64,000 nt of DNA from an uncultured Tenacibaculum sp. (GCA_947501615.1 CANMWK010000003.1:62001-126000), one strand, 5' to 3'. Positions 37,216 through 46,013 are shown, counted from the stretch's first letter. The notes: generated from the letters alone by a model not told the origin. A program made the numbers and translations.

Positions 37216-38007
37216 TTACTTGTTATCCTTTTTTTGTGTTGTTTTAAATAATTGAGCTTGTTTTTTTAAAAACTCAATAAGTACGATACCGCCTTTTTCA
37301 TAGGCAGTTATAAAATCATTATCAAAATGTGAAAAGTATAGAAATCTAGGAAGTTCTATTGAATCTATTTTTAAATCATTTATCAAATAGTTTTTATAAG
37401 TTGATTCCAATAATTCTAGCCTACGATCATTATCTAAAAGTTCTTTCTGTTTTTCTAGTTTATCTATTCTTCCTGAAGCTGAATTGATAATATAATCTAA
37501 AGAAACAGTTGTAGCTAAACCGAATTTCATACCACCAGCATATGCAGTTTTAATCTCTCGTTCAATTTTAGATAATCTTTTAGGAAAAGGATTGAATCCT
37601 AGATTTTCCATTAAAGTTTGTTTATCGCTTTTTTTGATTTCCTTTATATCTGTTCCTAAGCTTCCACTTAAATACGTCTTTTTCACTTCAACTTCATCTA
37701 AAATGTATTCTTTTAAATTTACGACTACGTCTAGTTTTTTACTTTTTATATGTATACCTGCCACAACAATAGTTAAATCGTGATGTTGAATAGAAGTAAT
37801 TTTAATTTCATCACCAAGTTTGGCCGGAATCGTATAATCTCCATTACTATTGGTAAACGTTCCTTGCTTAGAGGTGGTATTAATTACATGTGCATCTACT
37901 ACTTTTCCTAGTTTATCTGAAAGTGTACCTGTAATTTCTATTCTTTTATGTTGAGAATAGGATATGAGTGAAGAGAATAAAATAAGATATAGTACTAGTT
38001 TTTGCAT
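37216..38007 (-). CDS. CarboxypepD_reg-like protein 4
   Basis: 263 residues, first gene of the tandem set in transcription order. Signal peptide ending in SYSQ, ITGTLSDKLGKVVDAHVINT, YILDEVEVKKTYLSGSL. Shares most of its domain sequence with copy 3, so a recent duplication is likely. It is divergent from pepE across 81 bases. Confidence 0.82.
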   Translation of the reverse strand: MQKLVLYLILFSSLISYSQHKRIEITGTLSDKLGKVVDAHVINTTSKQGTFTNSNGDYTIPAKLGDEIKITSIQHHDLTIVVAGIHIKSKKLDVVVNLKEYILDEVEVKKTYLSGSLGTDIKEIKKSDKQTLMENLGFNPFPKRLSKIEREIKTAYAGGMKFGLATTVSLDYIINSASGRIDKLEKQKELLDNDRRLELLESTYKNYLINDLKIDSIELPRFLYFSHFDNDFITAYEKGGIVLIEFLKKQAQLFKTTQKKDNK

Positions 38008-38088
38008 ATAATTAATTGATTAACAAAGTAAAGAACTATGCTTCTTAAAAAGTTTTAATAGGGATGTAAATTTTTGTTAATTTGAATT

Positions 38089-38802
38089 ATGAAAAGATTA
38101 ATCGTAGCAAGTACATCAACCGTTCATGGCAGCGGATACTTAGCATATATTTTATCGGAGTTAGCAACGTTTTTTAAAAATGTAAATACAATTGTATTTA
38201 TTCCTTACGCGCGTCCAAGCGGAATTTCTTATAATATTTACACAGCCAAAGCTAGAGAAGCTTTTGAAAAAATAGGAATAGCTGTGAAAGGAATACATGA
38301 ATTTGATAATCCTGTAGATGCAGTTAAAAATGCAGAAGGAATCTTTACTGGCGGAGGAAATACTTTTGAATTGGTCAATCAATTGTATAAAAATAATGTG
38401 ATTAATCCGCTTAAAGAAGCTGTTGAAAATGGAACTCCTTATTTAGGTACTAGTGCAGGAAGTAATATTTGTGGAGTAACTATGATGAATACCAATGATA
38501 TGCCAATTGTATTTCCACCAAGTTTTGATACCATGGGATTAATTCCTTTTAATATTAATGCACATTATTTAGATCCAGATCCAACATCTAAACATATGGG
38601 AGAAACTAGAGAAACAAGAATAAAAGAATATCATGTTTTTAATGAAACTCCAGTTTTAGGATTACGAGAAGGAAGTTGGTTACAAGTAACTGACAGTCAA
38701 ATTGAATTAAAGGGAACATACACTGCTAGATTATTTAGAAAGGATGCAGCAGCTATTGAGTTATCTACAAATGAAATAATTGATTCCACTGTTTTATCTT
38801 AA
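38089..38802 (+). CDS. pepE: dipeptidase E (peptidase S51)
   Basis: 237 residues, the normal length. Nucleophile Ser in YLGTSAGSNICG (about 123) and the upstream loop FTGGGNTFELVNQL are typical of S51 peptidases, which cleave Asp-X dipeptides in the cytosol. It lies 34 bp before the NrtR-like gene, but it has no operator of the NAD cluster and is probably a separate unit. Confidence 0.92.
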   Translation: MKRLIVASTSTVHGSGYLAYILSELATFFKNVNTIVFIPYARPSGISYNIYTAKAREAFEKIGIAVKGIHEFDNPVDAVKNAEGIFTGGGNTFELVNQLYKNNVINPLKEAVENGTPYLGTSAGSNICGVTMMNTNDMPIVFPPSFDTMGLIPFNINAHYLDPDPTSKHMGETRETRIKEYHVFNETPVLGLREGSWLQVTDSQIELKGTYTARLFRKDAAAIELSTNEIIDSTVLS

Positions 38803-38809
38803 TAATTTG

Positions 38810-38836
38810 TAATTTTGTGTAAACTAAACACAAAAT
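38810..38836 (+). promoter_or_regulatory. NrtR-type operator 1 over the -7 element
   Basis: GTGT-AAACTAA-ACAC (38817-38831) within the palindrome TTTTGTGT...ACACAAAA, just before the regulator gene. The -7 element TAATTTTG (38810-38817) ends on the first G of the operator, so binding should block the promoter (autoregulation). Confidence 0.85.
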
Positions 38837-39526
38837 ATGCCTGCAATTCAAGATATTAAAGTAGCAGTAGATGCTGTTGTCTTTGGATATGATGATAAAC
38901 AATTATCTGTTTTATTAATAAAGAGAGGAGTAGCACCTTTTAAAAATTCTTGGGCATTACCTGGCGGTCTGGTACTAGATGATGAATCTTTAGAAGATGC
39001 TGTTAAGAGAGAATTAAAAGAAGAAACAGGTGTTAAGTTTGATTATTTAGAGCAACTGTATTCTTTCGGAAAACCAGGAAGAGATCCAAGAAATAGAGTA
39101 GTGTCTGTAACGTATTTTGGTTTAGTAAGACCAAATAACTTCACAATAAAAGCAGATACTGATGCCAAAGAAGTGCAATGGTTTGCTATTGATAAACTTC
39201 CTGATTTAGCTTTTGATCATGATGTTATTTTGAAAATGGCTAAAGAACGCTTAAAAGCGAAACTACAATATCAGCCTATTGGTTTTGATTTATTAAATAA
39301 AGAATTTCCGTTTTCAGACTTAGAACATTTATACACTACAATTTTAGAACATAAGATTGATCGGAGAAACTTCAGAAAAAAAATATTGAGTTTTGAAATT
39401 GTAGAAGAAACCGATAAAATTCATCAGCAAGGTAGTGGTAGACCTGCAAAACTCTTCAAGTTTAATAAGAAGAAATACGATCAATTAGTACAAGAAGGAT
39501 TCCACTTTGAGATTAAGATAGTGTAA
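38837..39526 (+). CDS. NrtR-type Nudix/winged-helix regulator
   Basis: 229 residues. The Nudix domain (1 to about 140) has a complete box: Gly 44, Glu 50, and REL-x-EETGV (58-66). The winged helix follows (about 150-229), with GSGRPAKLFKF near the end. NrtR-family proteins bind ADP-ribose-type or sugar ligands and control NAD or sugar genes. Relatives of the AraR type lack the Nudix catalytic residues; here they are present, so hydrolysis of ADP-ribose is possible. Matching operators at its own promoter and at two others in the cluster support a local regulator. Confidence 0.88.
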   Translation: MPAIQDIKVAVDAVVFGYDDKQLSVLLIKRGVAPFKNSWALPGGLVLDDESLEDAVKRELKEETGVKFDYLEQLYSFGKPGRDPRNRVVSVTYFGLVRPNNFTIKADTDAKEVQWFAIDKLPDLAFDHDVILKMAKERLKAKLQYQPIGFDLLNKEFPFSDLEHLYTTILEHKIDRRNFRKKILSFEIVEETDKIHQQGSGRPAKLFKFNKKKYDQLVQEGFHFEIKIV

Positions 39527-39539
39527 ATTTTACACAAAT
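39521..39539 (+). promoter_or_regulatory. NrtR-type operator 2, upstream of prs
   Basis: GTGT-AAATTTT-ACAC (39521-39535), overlapping the stop codon of the regulator gene and just upstream of the -33 box TTTTG (39542-39546). It begins exactly 52 bases before operator 3. Confidence 0.8.
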
Positions 39540-39565
39540 TATTTTGTCAGTTTGTTTTTATGTTT

Positions 39566-39591
39566 TAGTTTTGCGTAAAAACAACACAAAA
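39566..39591 (+). promoter_or_regulatory. prs promoter and NrtR-type operator 3
   Basis: The -7 element TAGTTTTG (39566-39573) lies 20 bases after the -33 TTTTG. Its last base starts the operator GCGT-AAAAACA-ACAC (39573-39587), which ends next to the ATG at 39592. The 5' leader would be about 12 bases. Confidence 0.88.
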
Positions 39592-40416
39592 ATGATTTTC
39601 AATTTAGATTCAACATTTGAACCATTAGGAGGTAACCAAGTAACATTTAAATCGTTCACTTTTTCTGGAGGAGAACCTCACATTAAAATATCGTCCGATT
39701 TAACCAATGTTGAAAAAGTAACGATAACAACTAGAGTTACTTCTTTTAATGATATGGGGTTGTTATTGTGTGCTGTTGACGCTGTTAAAAGATGTGGAGT
39801 AAAAACGATCGATCTTTTTATACCATATTTTCCAGGAGCAAGACAAGATAGAGTTATGATACCAGGAGAACCGTTAACGGTAAAAGTGTATGCGGATTTA
39901 TTAAATAATTTGAATTTAAATGAAATTACTGTTTTTGATCCACATTCTGAAGTTACTCCAGCAGTTTTAAACGATTGTAAAGTGGTAACTAATTATAAGT
40001 TCATTGAAAAAGTAATTGAAAAAATTGGATCTGAAGTGTTATTAATTTCTCCTGACGGAGGAGCTTTGAAGAAGATATATAAAGTGTCGGAATATTTAGG
40101 GGGAATTGCTGTGGTAGAATGCTCGAAAAAGAGAAATGTAACAAACGGAAAACTGGAAGGTTTTAAAGTTTACGAAGAAGATCTAAGTGGTCAGCATTGC
40201 TTACTAGTAGATGATATTTGTGATGGTGGAGGAACTTTTATGGGGTTAGCAGATGAATTGAAAAAGAAAAATGCAGGTGATTTATACTTAGCTGTAAGTC
40301 ACGGAATTTTTAGTAAAGGAGTAGAACATTTAAAAGAAAAGTTTACAAAAGTGTTTACAACAGATAGTTTTAAAGATGTTGAAGGAGTTGAGCAGATTAA
40401 ATTAGAAGAAATATGA
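39592..40416 (+). CDS. prs: short phage-like ribose-phosphate pyrophosphokinase
   Basis: 274 residues from the ATG at 39592; an in-frame ATG 48 bases upstream lies inside the promoter and is rejected. Canonical PRPP synthetases have about 310-320 residues, so this is the compact form also seen in phage NAD-salvage operons. Key motifs: FIPYFPGARQDR (77-87), DPHS (116-119), PRPP loop VDDICDGGGTF (206-216). Makes PRPP, the co-substrate of NAMPT encoded at the end of the cluster. The stop overlaps the next start (ATGA). Confidence 0.92.
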   Translation: MIFNLDSTFEPLGGNQVTFKSFTFSGGEPHIKISSDLTNVEKVTITTRVTSFNDMGLLLCAVDAVKRCGVKTIDLFIPYFPGARQDRVMIPGEPLTVKVYADLLNNLNLNEITVFDPHSEVTPAVLNDCKVVTNYKFIEKVIEKIGSEVLLISPDGGALKKIYKVSEYLGGIAVVECSKKRNVTNGKLEGFKVYEEDLSGQHCLLVDDICDGGGTFMGLADELKKKNAGDLYLAVSHGIFSKGVEHLKEKFTKVFTTDSFKDVEGVEQIKLEEI

Positions 40417-41045
40417 AATTTTATTTTACAGATATAAACTCAAAATTAACAGATGCATGGAGTAAAGTTTTCGAAGGAGTTGATAATGTAGTTGTAACTA
40501 ATGATTCCATTTTTAATTTATCATGTGATGCTATAGTTAGTCCTGCAAATAGTTTTGGTTTTATGAACGGAGGAATTGATTTTTCCATATCAAAAAACTT
40601 AGGTTGGCATATAGAGAAAAAATTACAAAAATTGATAAGAGAGAAATATTTTGGTGAACTTTTAGTTGGTCAATCTGCGATAGTTGAAACAGATCATGAA
40701 CAGTTTAAATATTTAATCTCTGCTCCAACGATGAGAACACCAATGACAATATTACGTTCACCAAATATATATTTAGCAGCCAAAGCAATTTTTAGCTTGT
40801 TAAAGGAAGGTAAATTTGAAAATGGGGAAAAAATTAAAGATAAAGTAGAAACAATAGCAGTTCCTGGTTTAGGGACAGGAATAGGAAATGTACCACCTAT
40901 TTTATGTGCCAGACAAATGAGAATAGCTTGGGAAGATGTTATGAAAGAAAAGTATAAAACAGAAAAAGGTTGGGAAGAGCTAAGGTCTAATTATGCTTAT
41001 TTCTTCACCCATGATGAAAAGGATTTACATTATGATATTCCTTAG
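40413..41045 (+). CDS. macrodomain protein
   Basis: 210 residues. Macrodomain features: DAIVSPANSFGFMNGGID (39-56), which forms the ADP-ribose loop, and VPGLGTGIGNVPP (about 150), which forms the phosphate loop. Macrodomains bind ADP-ribose and may remove it from proteins or from O-acetyl-ADP-ribose, the product of sirtuins; a sirtuin is encoded 7 kb downstream. Four-base overlap with prs shows co-translation. Slightly longer than a minimal macrodomain. Confidence 0.88.
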   Translation: MKFYFTDINSKLTDAWSKVFEGVDNVVVTNDSIFNLSCDAIVSPANSFGFMNGGIDFSISKNLGWHIEKKLQKLIREKYFGELLVGQSAIVETDHEQFKYLISAPTMRTPMTILRSPNIYLAAKAIFSLLKEGKFENGEKIKDKVETIAVPGLGTGIGNVPPILCARQMRIAWEDVMKEKYKTEKGWEELRSNYAYFFTHDEKDLHYDIP

Positions 41046-41063
41046 GAATAAAAAAAGAAAATT

Positions 41064-41699
41064 ATGAAACTGAAATTAAAAAATTATAAAGAACAATTGA
41101 ATGAATGGCCAGAATCAGGTCATCATATCATGGCGCAATACGATGAAGAAAAAGTAATTGTATATCAGTCATACAGACCAGCGATCGGGAATTTTGCTGT
41201 GAGAAACCAATTTTTTGGAGGTCCATTCAAATACACAAGAATGACCTGGATTAAACCAAATTTTCTATGGATGATGTATAGAAATGGTTGGGGAACAAAA
41301 GAAGGTCAAGAAGTTGTTTTAGCAATTCATTTAAAGAGAACTGCTTTCGAACGCTATTTGAGTCAGGCTGTATATTCGAGTTATCAATCGCATTTGTACG
41401 AAAATCATGAAATTTGGAAACAAGAAGTTCAAAATTCAAACATTCGATTACAATGGGATCCAGATCATGATCCGTATGGAGCAAAACTAGAACGTAGAGC
41501 GATTCAATTAGGAATCAGAAACGAAGAAATAGTAAAATTTGGTAAAGAAGATAGTATTGAAATAGAAGACATATCAGCATATGTGAATCAACAATATCAA
41601 TATGTATTAAACAAAAATTTAGATGCCTTAGAGCTTCCAGAAGAAAAACCATACTTGAGTTTTAATGAAGAAGTGAATCGGTTTTTGAAAATCAATTAA
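41064..41699 (+). CDS. DUF4291 protein
   Basis: 211 residues, cytosolic. Family signature: EWPESGHHIMAQYDEEKVIV, YRPAIGNFAV, and RMTWIKPNFLWMMYRNGWG, followed by the QWDPDHDP block. No reaction is established for DUF4291. Its place between a macrodomain and a PARG suggests a role in NAD or ADP-ribose chemistry (inference). Starts 18 bp after the macrodomain gene. Confidence 0.85.
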   Translation: MKLKLKNYKEQLNEWPESGHHIMAQYDEEKVIVYQSYRPAIGNFAVRNQFFGGPFKYTRMTWIKPNFLWMMYRNGWGTKEGQEVVLAIHLKRTAFERYLSQAVYSSYQSHLYENHEIWKQEVQNSNIRLQWDPDHDPYGAKLERRAIQLGIRNEEIVKFGKEDSIEIEDISAYVNQQYQYVLNKNLDALELPEEKPYLSFNEEVNRFLKIN

Positions 41700-41742
41700 T
41701 TCAAAAACAAAGACTTAGGTAGAAAAAATAAATAAAGAAGAA

Positions 41743-42564
41743 ATGAAAAAGTCAACACGAAAACTAAAAGCAGAACAGACTATTGAAATCATAGAAAAAG
41801 GATATTACACTATGCCTTTAGGTGAGAAAATAGATCTTAAAGAAGAAATAGATCATTGTATCGATAATACTGAATTGTATTTATCAGAAGATTTAGATGA
41901 TGTAAAAAGAAATTTAAAATTAGAAAATAATCAAAATACTGTATTTGAAGTAACACATGAAGATTCTGTTAGCGCTATTCATAGAATAAATCAAGAAGAA
42001 GGAAAAGTTATGTGTTTAAATTTTGCTTCAGCAAAGAATCCTGGAGGAGGGTTTTTAAACGGAGCTTTAGCACAAGAAGAAAGTTTAGCAGTTTCATCAG
42101 CGTTGTATGGAAGTCAAATGAGTGCTTTTGATTTTTATGATACTCATAGAAATATGAAATCTTGTATATATACTGATGCAATGATTCATAGTCCAAATGT
42201 GCCAGTTTTTAGAGATAGAAGAGGAGAATTGGTAGCTGATTATTCAGTATGTGGATTTGTAACTTCAGCGGCTGTTAATTATGGTGTAGTTAAACGTAAA
42301 GAACTACATTTAGTTGACAAGGTTACTGAAGTAATGAATACAAGAATTGAAAAACTATTGAGTTTATGTGCCGAAAAGAAGTATAACACTTTGATTTTAG
42401 GAGCCTGGGGATGTGGAGTCTTTCAGAATGATCCGAGAGAAATAGCAAAGTTGTTCAAATCGCATTTTGAGAATAAGTTTAAAAATCAATTTAAAAGAGT
42501 AGTCTTTGCAATTTACTCAAAAAATGAAAAGTTTATAGAAGCATTTCAAAAAGAGTTTGATTAA
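41743..42564 (+). CDS. bacterial-type poly(ADP-ribose) glycohydrolase (TIGR02452)
   Basis: 273 residues. The PARG signature GGG (101-103) with QEE (111-113) is intact in NPGGGFLNGALAQEES; the second Glu is the catalytic one. WGCGVFQNDP later in the chain is a further conserved block of the family. Expected to hydrolyse the ribose-ribose bond of ADP-ribose chains or terminal ADP-ribose in the cytosol. Member of the NrtR-type regulon by position. Confidence 0.9.
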   Translation: MKKSTRKLKAEQTIEIIEKGYYTMPLGEKIDLKEEIDHCIDNTELYLSEDLDDVKRNLKLENNQNTVFEVTHEDSVSAIHRINQEEGKVMCLNFASAKNPGGGFLNGALAQEESLAVSSALYGSQMSAFDFYDTHRNMKSCIYTDAMIHSPNVPVFRDRRGELVADYSVCGFVTSAAVNYGVVKRKELHLVDKVTEVMNTRIEKLLSLCAEKKYNTLILGAWGCGVFQNDPREIAKLFKSHFENKFKNQFKRVVFAIYSKNEKFIEAFQKEFD

Positions 42565-42575
42565 ATATAATTTAG

Positions 42576-42608
42576 AGTTGGTGCCTGAGGTACTCGAAGG
42601 CACCAATT
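42576..42608. repeat. short palindromic repeat, family D
   Basis: 8-bp stem TTGGTGCC with GGCACCAA and inner TGAGGTACTCGA. Same pattern as 62199-62224 in the other orientation. Lies between the PARG and ARH genes and may act as a weak terminator. Confidence 0.6.
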
Positions 42609-42630
42609 CTAAAAATCAAAACAAACAAAA

Positions 42631-43596
42631 ATGAAAAAGAAAATAGAACAAACATTTTTAGGATTAGCCGTAGGAGATGCCTTGGGAGTTCCAGTAGAAT
42701 TTACATCTAGATTAACATTACAGGAATTTCCAGTAAAAACAATGAGAGCGTTTGGTTCTCATCATCAACCCAAAGGAACTTGGAGTGATGATAGTTCTTT
42801 AACATTCTGTTTGGCTGAAAGTTTATGTAAAGGTTACGATACAAAATCTATAGCTACAAATTTTTTACGTTGGTATAATGATAGCTACTGGACAGCGCAT
42901 GGAGAAGTTTTTGATATTGGAATTGCAACAAATACAGCAATAAATTCTTTCGCAAAAGGAACGCCAGCAACATTAGCTGGTGGAACTGATGAATTTGACA
43001 ATGGAAATGGATCTTTAATGAGAATAAGTCCGTTAGCTTTTTATGTGAAAGATATGTCAATTGAAGAACGATTTCAAAAAGTGAAAGAAGTTTCTTCAAT
43101 CACACATGGACATATACGTTCTGTGTTGAGTTGTTTCATTTATGTGGAGTTCATGCTAGCCTTATTAAGTGGATTAGAAAAATTTGAAGCTTATAAAAAA
43201 ATGCAACAAACCGTAAATAATTTTTTGCATGAAAACGCAATTTGTTCAGAAAATGAAATTAATAAGTTTCATAGAATATTAGAAAATCCAATAGGTGATT
43301 ATACAATTGAACCTGTATATAAATTGGAAGAAAAACAGATTAGTGGATCGGGTTATGTATTAAATACTTTAGAAGCAAGTTTGTGGAGTTTTTTAACTAC
43401 AGATTCTTATGCTGAAGCAGTTTTAAAAGCTGTGAATTTAGGTGAAGATACTGATACTACTGCTTGTGTTACCGGAGCCTTAGCAGGTTTATATTATGAA
43501 GAAGAAAGTATACCAAAAGATTGGTTAAATGATTTAGTTAAAAGAGAAGAAATAATCGATTTATCACATCGGTTTTCAAAAAGTTTAGAAAAATGA
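42631..43596 (+). CDS. ADP-ribosylglycohydrolase 1
   Basis: 321 residues, DraG/ARH family. Start motif GLAVGDALGVPVEF; first metal site WSDDSS (51-56); second metal site GEDTDTTACV (about 271-280). Binuclear magnesium enzymes of this type remove ADP-ribose from arginine, serine, or nucleic acid. Both metal sites are intact. Stop overlaps the next start by four bases. Confidence 0.93.
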   Translation: MKKKIEQTFLGLAVGDALGVPVEFTSRLTLQEFPVKTMRAFGSHHQPKGTWSDDSSLTFCLAESLCKGYDTKSIATNFLRWYNDSYWTAHGEVFDIGIATNTAINSFAKGTPATLAGGTDEFDNGNGSLMRISPLAFYVKDMSIEERFQKVKEVSSITHGHIRSVLSCFIYVEFMLALLSGLEKFEAYKKMQQTVNNFLHENAICSENEINKFHRILENPIGDYTIEPVYKLEEKQISGSGYVLNTLEASLWSFLTTDSYAEAVLKAVNLGEDTDTTACVTGALAGLYYEEESIPKDWLNDLVKREEIIDLSHRFSKSLEK

Positions 43597-44489
43597 AAAA
43601 TAGAATAGTTTTAGCAAAAAGGTCACTAACAGGTATTGCAATTGGAGATGCTTTTGGTGATAGTTTTTTTAGAGAAAGAGCAATTGTAGAATCTGCTTTA
43701 GAAAATAGATTTATTCCAGAAACAGAGTGGAGGTATACAGATGATACAATTATGGCAATTCCTTTATTAAAATCTTTAGAGCTGTATGGAGAAATAAATC
43801 AAGATTTTGTTGCAAATCAGTTCGCTCAAAACTTTTTGAAAGATAGACACAGAGGTTACGGACCTTCAATGCATAGAAAACTTTTAGAGATTGATGCAAA
43901 TAAAAATTGGTTAGAAATATCAAAATCAAGTTTTAATGGTACTGGATCGATGGGAAATGGTAGTGCAATGCGAGTTGCGTTAATTGGTGCATATTTCTAT
44001 GATGACTTAAATAAGGTTGCAGAACAAGCAAAACTTTCATCAGAGATAACCCATTATAACAATGAAGCTATAGCCGGAGCAATAAGTGTAGCAATTGCCA
44101 CAGCCTTATGTACGAAAAGTAATGAGTTAAATAAAGAAGCTTGGTTAGATACAATTATTGATTTTACACCAGAAAGTGATTTAAAATATAAAATCAAAAA
44201 GATTAAACATTTACCTAAATCTTACGATATACGAACTATAGTAACTGCTTTAGGAAACGGAACAAAAATGTTGGCTCAAGATACTGTTCCAATTGCATTA
44301 TGGAATGTATATCACTATCTAGGAGATTTTGAAGAATCGCTTTGGAATACAGTTTCTGCATTAGGAGATAGAGATACAACTTGTGCAATAGTAGGAGGAA
44401 TTAATATTATGTGTTCTAAAGAAAGTTGCGTTCCAAAACATTGGGAAAATGATGTAGAAAAATGGAACGAGAGTATTTTTTATAAATAA
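43593..44489 (+). CDS. ADP-ribosylglycohydrolase 2
   Basis: 298 residues, a diverged second ARH. Metal sites YTDDTI (48-53) and GDRDTTCAIV (258-267), with a Glu-to-Arg change in the second motif relative to ARH 1. RGYGPSMHRKLLE and GTGSMGNGSAMRVA are family-typical. The low similarity to ARH 1 points to a different substrate rather than recent duplication. Confidence 0.9.
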   Translation: MKNRIVLAKRSLTGIAIGDAFGDSFFRERAIVESALENRFIPETEWRYTDDTIMAIPLLKSLELYGEINQDFVANQFAQNFLKDRHRGYGPSMHRKLLEIDANKNWLEISKSSFNGTGSMGNGSAMRVALIGAYFYDDLNKVAEQAKLSSEITHYNNEAIAGAISVAIATALCTKSNELNKEAWLDTIIDFTPESDLKYKIKKIKHLPKSYDIRTIVTALGNGTKMLAQDTVPIALWNVYHYLGDFEESLWNTVSALGDRDTTCAIVGGINIMCSKESCVPKHWENDVEKWNESIFYK

Positions 44490-44501
44490 AGAATTTTAGC
44501 A

Positions 44502-44924
44502 ATGAAAAAGATAAAGTTATATAGACCTGTAGGAGAAAAAGAAATGCAATTAATAGCTGAAAGTGGATTTAAGAAATTTCCACCAAGATTAGAATGGCAA
44601 CCTATTTTTTATCCTGTTTTAAATGAAGAATATGCTTCAGAAATAGCAAGTAAGTGGAACACTACAGATCCTTTTGGTAACTATTTAGGGTTTGTAACAG
44701 CTTTTGAAATTTCTGAAGATGAATTTAAAAAATACCCAATTGAAAATGTAGGAGGAAAAATACATAATGAATTATGGGTTCCAGCAGATCAATTGGAAAG
44801 TTTTAATGATTCGATTCAAGGAGAAATTAAAACACTTAAAGTTTATATCGGTAAAGATTATAAAACTAGTGAAAGTGAACTTGTAAATGAAATTATGGGA
44901 ACTTTAGAAAAAGTTTATAATTAA
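44502..44924 (+). CDS. ADP-ribosylation/crystallin J1-like small protein
   Basis: 140 residues. The conserved start KLYRPVGEKEMQLIAESGF, then FPPRLEWQPIFYPVLNEEYA, is the hallmark of small proteins labelled ADP-ribosylation/crystallin J1. The beta-strand/helix order with YRP and FYPV blocks recalls the ADP-ribosyltransferase fold (an inference; the reaction is unknown). Starts 12 bp after ARH 2, so a transferase-hydrolase pair is conceivable. Confidence 0.75.
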   Translation: MKKIKLYRPVGEKEMQLIAESGFKKFPPRLEWQPIFYPVLNEEYASEIASKWNTTDPFGNYLGFVTAFEISEDEFKKYPIENVGGKIHNELWVPADQLESFNDSIQGEIKTLKVYIGKDYKTSESELVNEIMGTLEKVYN

Positions 44925-44934
44925 CATAAGACAT

Positions 44935-45110
44935 TGATAAAAAGTTTGAAAATCAAGGCAGCAGAGTTGGAAGAAAAGATGAAAAGTTGTTTGAGCGATA
45001 GCGAGTTCTTTTCATCTGTGGCTGTAGATGCCGTAGTATTTTCTTAGCTTTTTATCATCCGTCTTGATTTTTGATTCTTTGTATCAAGACAAAGAAAAGA
45101 GAAACAAAAT
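44935..45110 (+). repeat. dispersed repeat family A, copy 1
   Basis: Core GAAAAG...GTTTGAGCGATAGCGAG...CTTTTC at 44981-45013 and a terminal hairpin TTCTTTGT/ACAAAGAA near 45075-45100. It lies just upstream of the MBL gene. Copies 2 and 3 are at 47366-47520 and 49257-49410, same orientation. No gene in this gap. Confidence 0.75.
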
Positions 45111-45146
45111 AAATCTTATATCAATTAAGAACAAAAAATAAAAAAG

Positions 45147-46013
45147 ATGAAACTAACAATACATGGATATTCAACAGCATTATTTTCAACATGGTACTTT
45201 ATTGAAGAACTTGGATTGTTATTTGATGCTGGTGACGGATTAACATCCAATTTATTAGGAAAGTGTGGTAAAATAAAAAACATTTTTATCTCACATGCAG
45301 ATAGAGATCATTTAGGTGGAATTTTTCAGTATAATCAATTGTTTGCACACCGTAAACCAAATATTTATTATCCCAAAGATTCAGGATCGTTTCCATTTAT
45401 AGAAAATTTCACTAGTCAATTTGATCCACATACATCTGGAACAACATGGAATAGTTTAGAAGACGAACAAATTATTCATGTAAAATCGGGTATCGAAGTT
45501 TTATGTTTCGAAAATCAACATATAGATGTGAAAGATCAATTAAAAAGTTTGTCTTTTCAAGTATTTGAAACCAAGCATAAATTAAAGCAAGAGTTTACAA
45601 GTTTATCAGGAAAAGAGATTGTTGCATTAAAACAAGATAAAGGAGAAGATTTTATAAAAGAGAAGATTAAAAATTCAGTTCTAGTGTATTCAGGAGATAC
45701 ACCAGTGTATGATTATTCAAAATATGATAATTGTGGAGTTTTAATTCATGAAGCCACATTTTTAAAGAAAGAAGAAGTAGAAAAAGGTAATGATAAAAAC
45801 AAACACAGTTCTTTAGAAGAAGTGTTAGAAATGGTGAGTCAGATCAATATTGAAAAACTGATTTTAGGTCATTTTTCATCACGATATGATATGCAACAAA
45901 TCGATCAAACGATTAAAGAACTCATTAAATACTATAATATTAAAATACCAGTGTTTAGAGTTCCTTTAGGTCGATCTCAAAGAGATATTTTAAATCATAG
46001 ACCTTTGAATTAA
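45147..46013 (+). CDS. RNase Z-like metallo-beta-lactamase-fold protein
   Basis: 288 residues. The metal motif is SHADRDHLGG (49-58), where the second His of HxHxDH is Asp. Later blocks are RNase Z-like: YSGDTPVYD, LIHEATF, KHSSLEEVLEM, and LGHFSSRYD. Such enzymes cut tRNA 3' ends or hydrolyse phosphodiesters. Next to KptA, a role in RNA end processing or in cleaving an ADP-ribose-linked phosphodiester is plausible. Preceded by repeat A, so possibly not in one transcript with the upstream genes. Confidence 0.78.
   Translation: MKLTIHGYSTALFSTWYFIEELGLLFDAGDGLTSNLLGKCGKIKNIFISHADRDHLGGIFQYNQLFAHRKPNIYYPKDSGSFPFIENFTSQFDPHTSGTTWNSLEDEQIIHVKSGIEVLCFENQHIDVKDQLKSLSFQVFETKHKLKQEFTSLSGKEIVALKQDKGEDFIKEKIKNSVLVYSGDTPVYDYSKYDNCGVLIHEATFLKKEEVEKGNDKNKHSSLEEVLEMVSQINIEKLILGHFSSRYDMQQIDQTIKELIKYYNIKIPVFRVPLGRSQRDILNHRPLN

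Noticed and set aside
39544..39591. Upstream in-frame ATG as prs start
   Set aside because: It would translate through the -33 box, -7 element and operator; the protein matches its family from the ATG at 39592.
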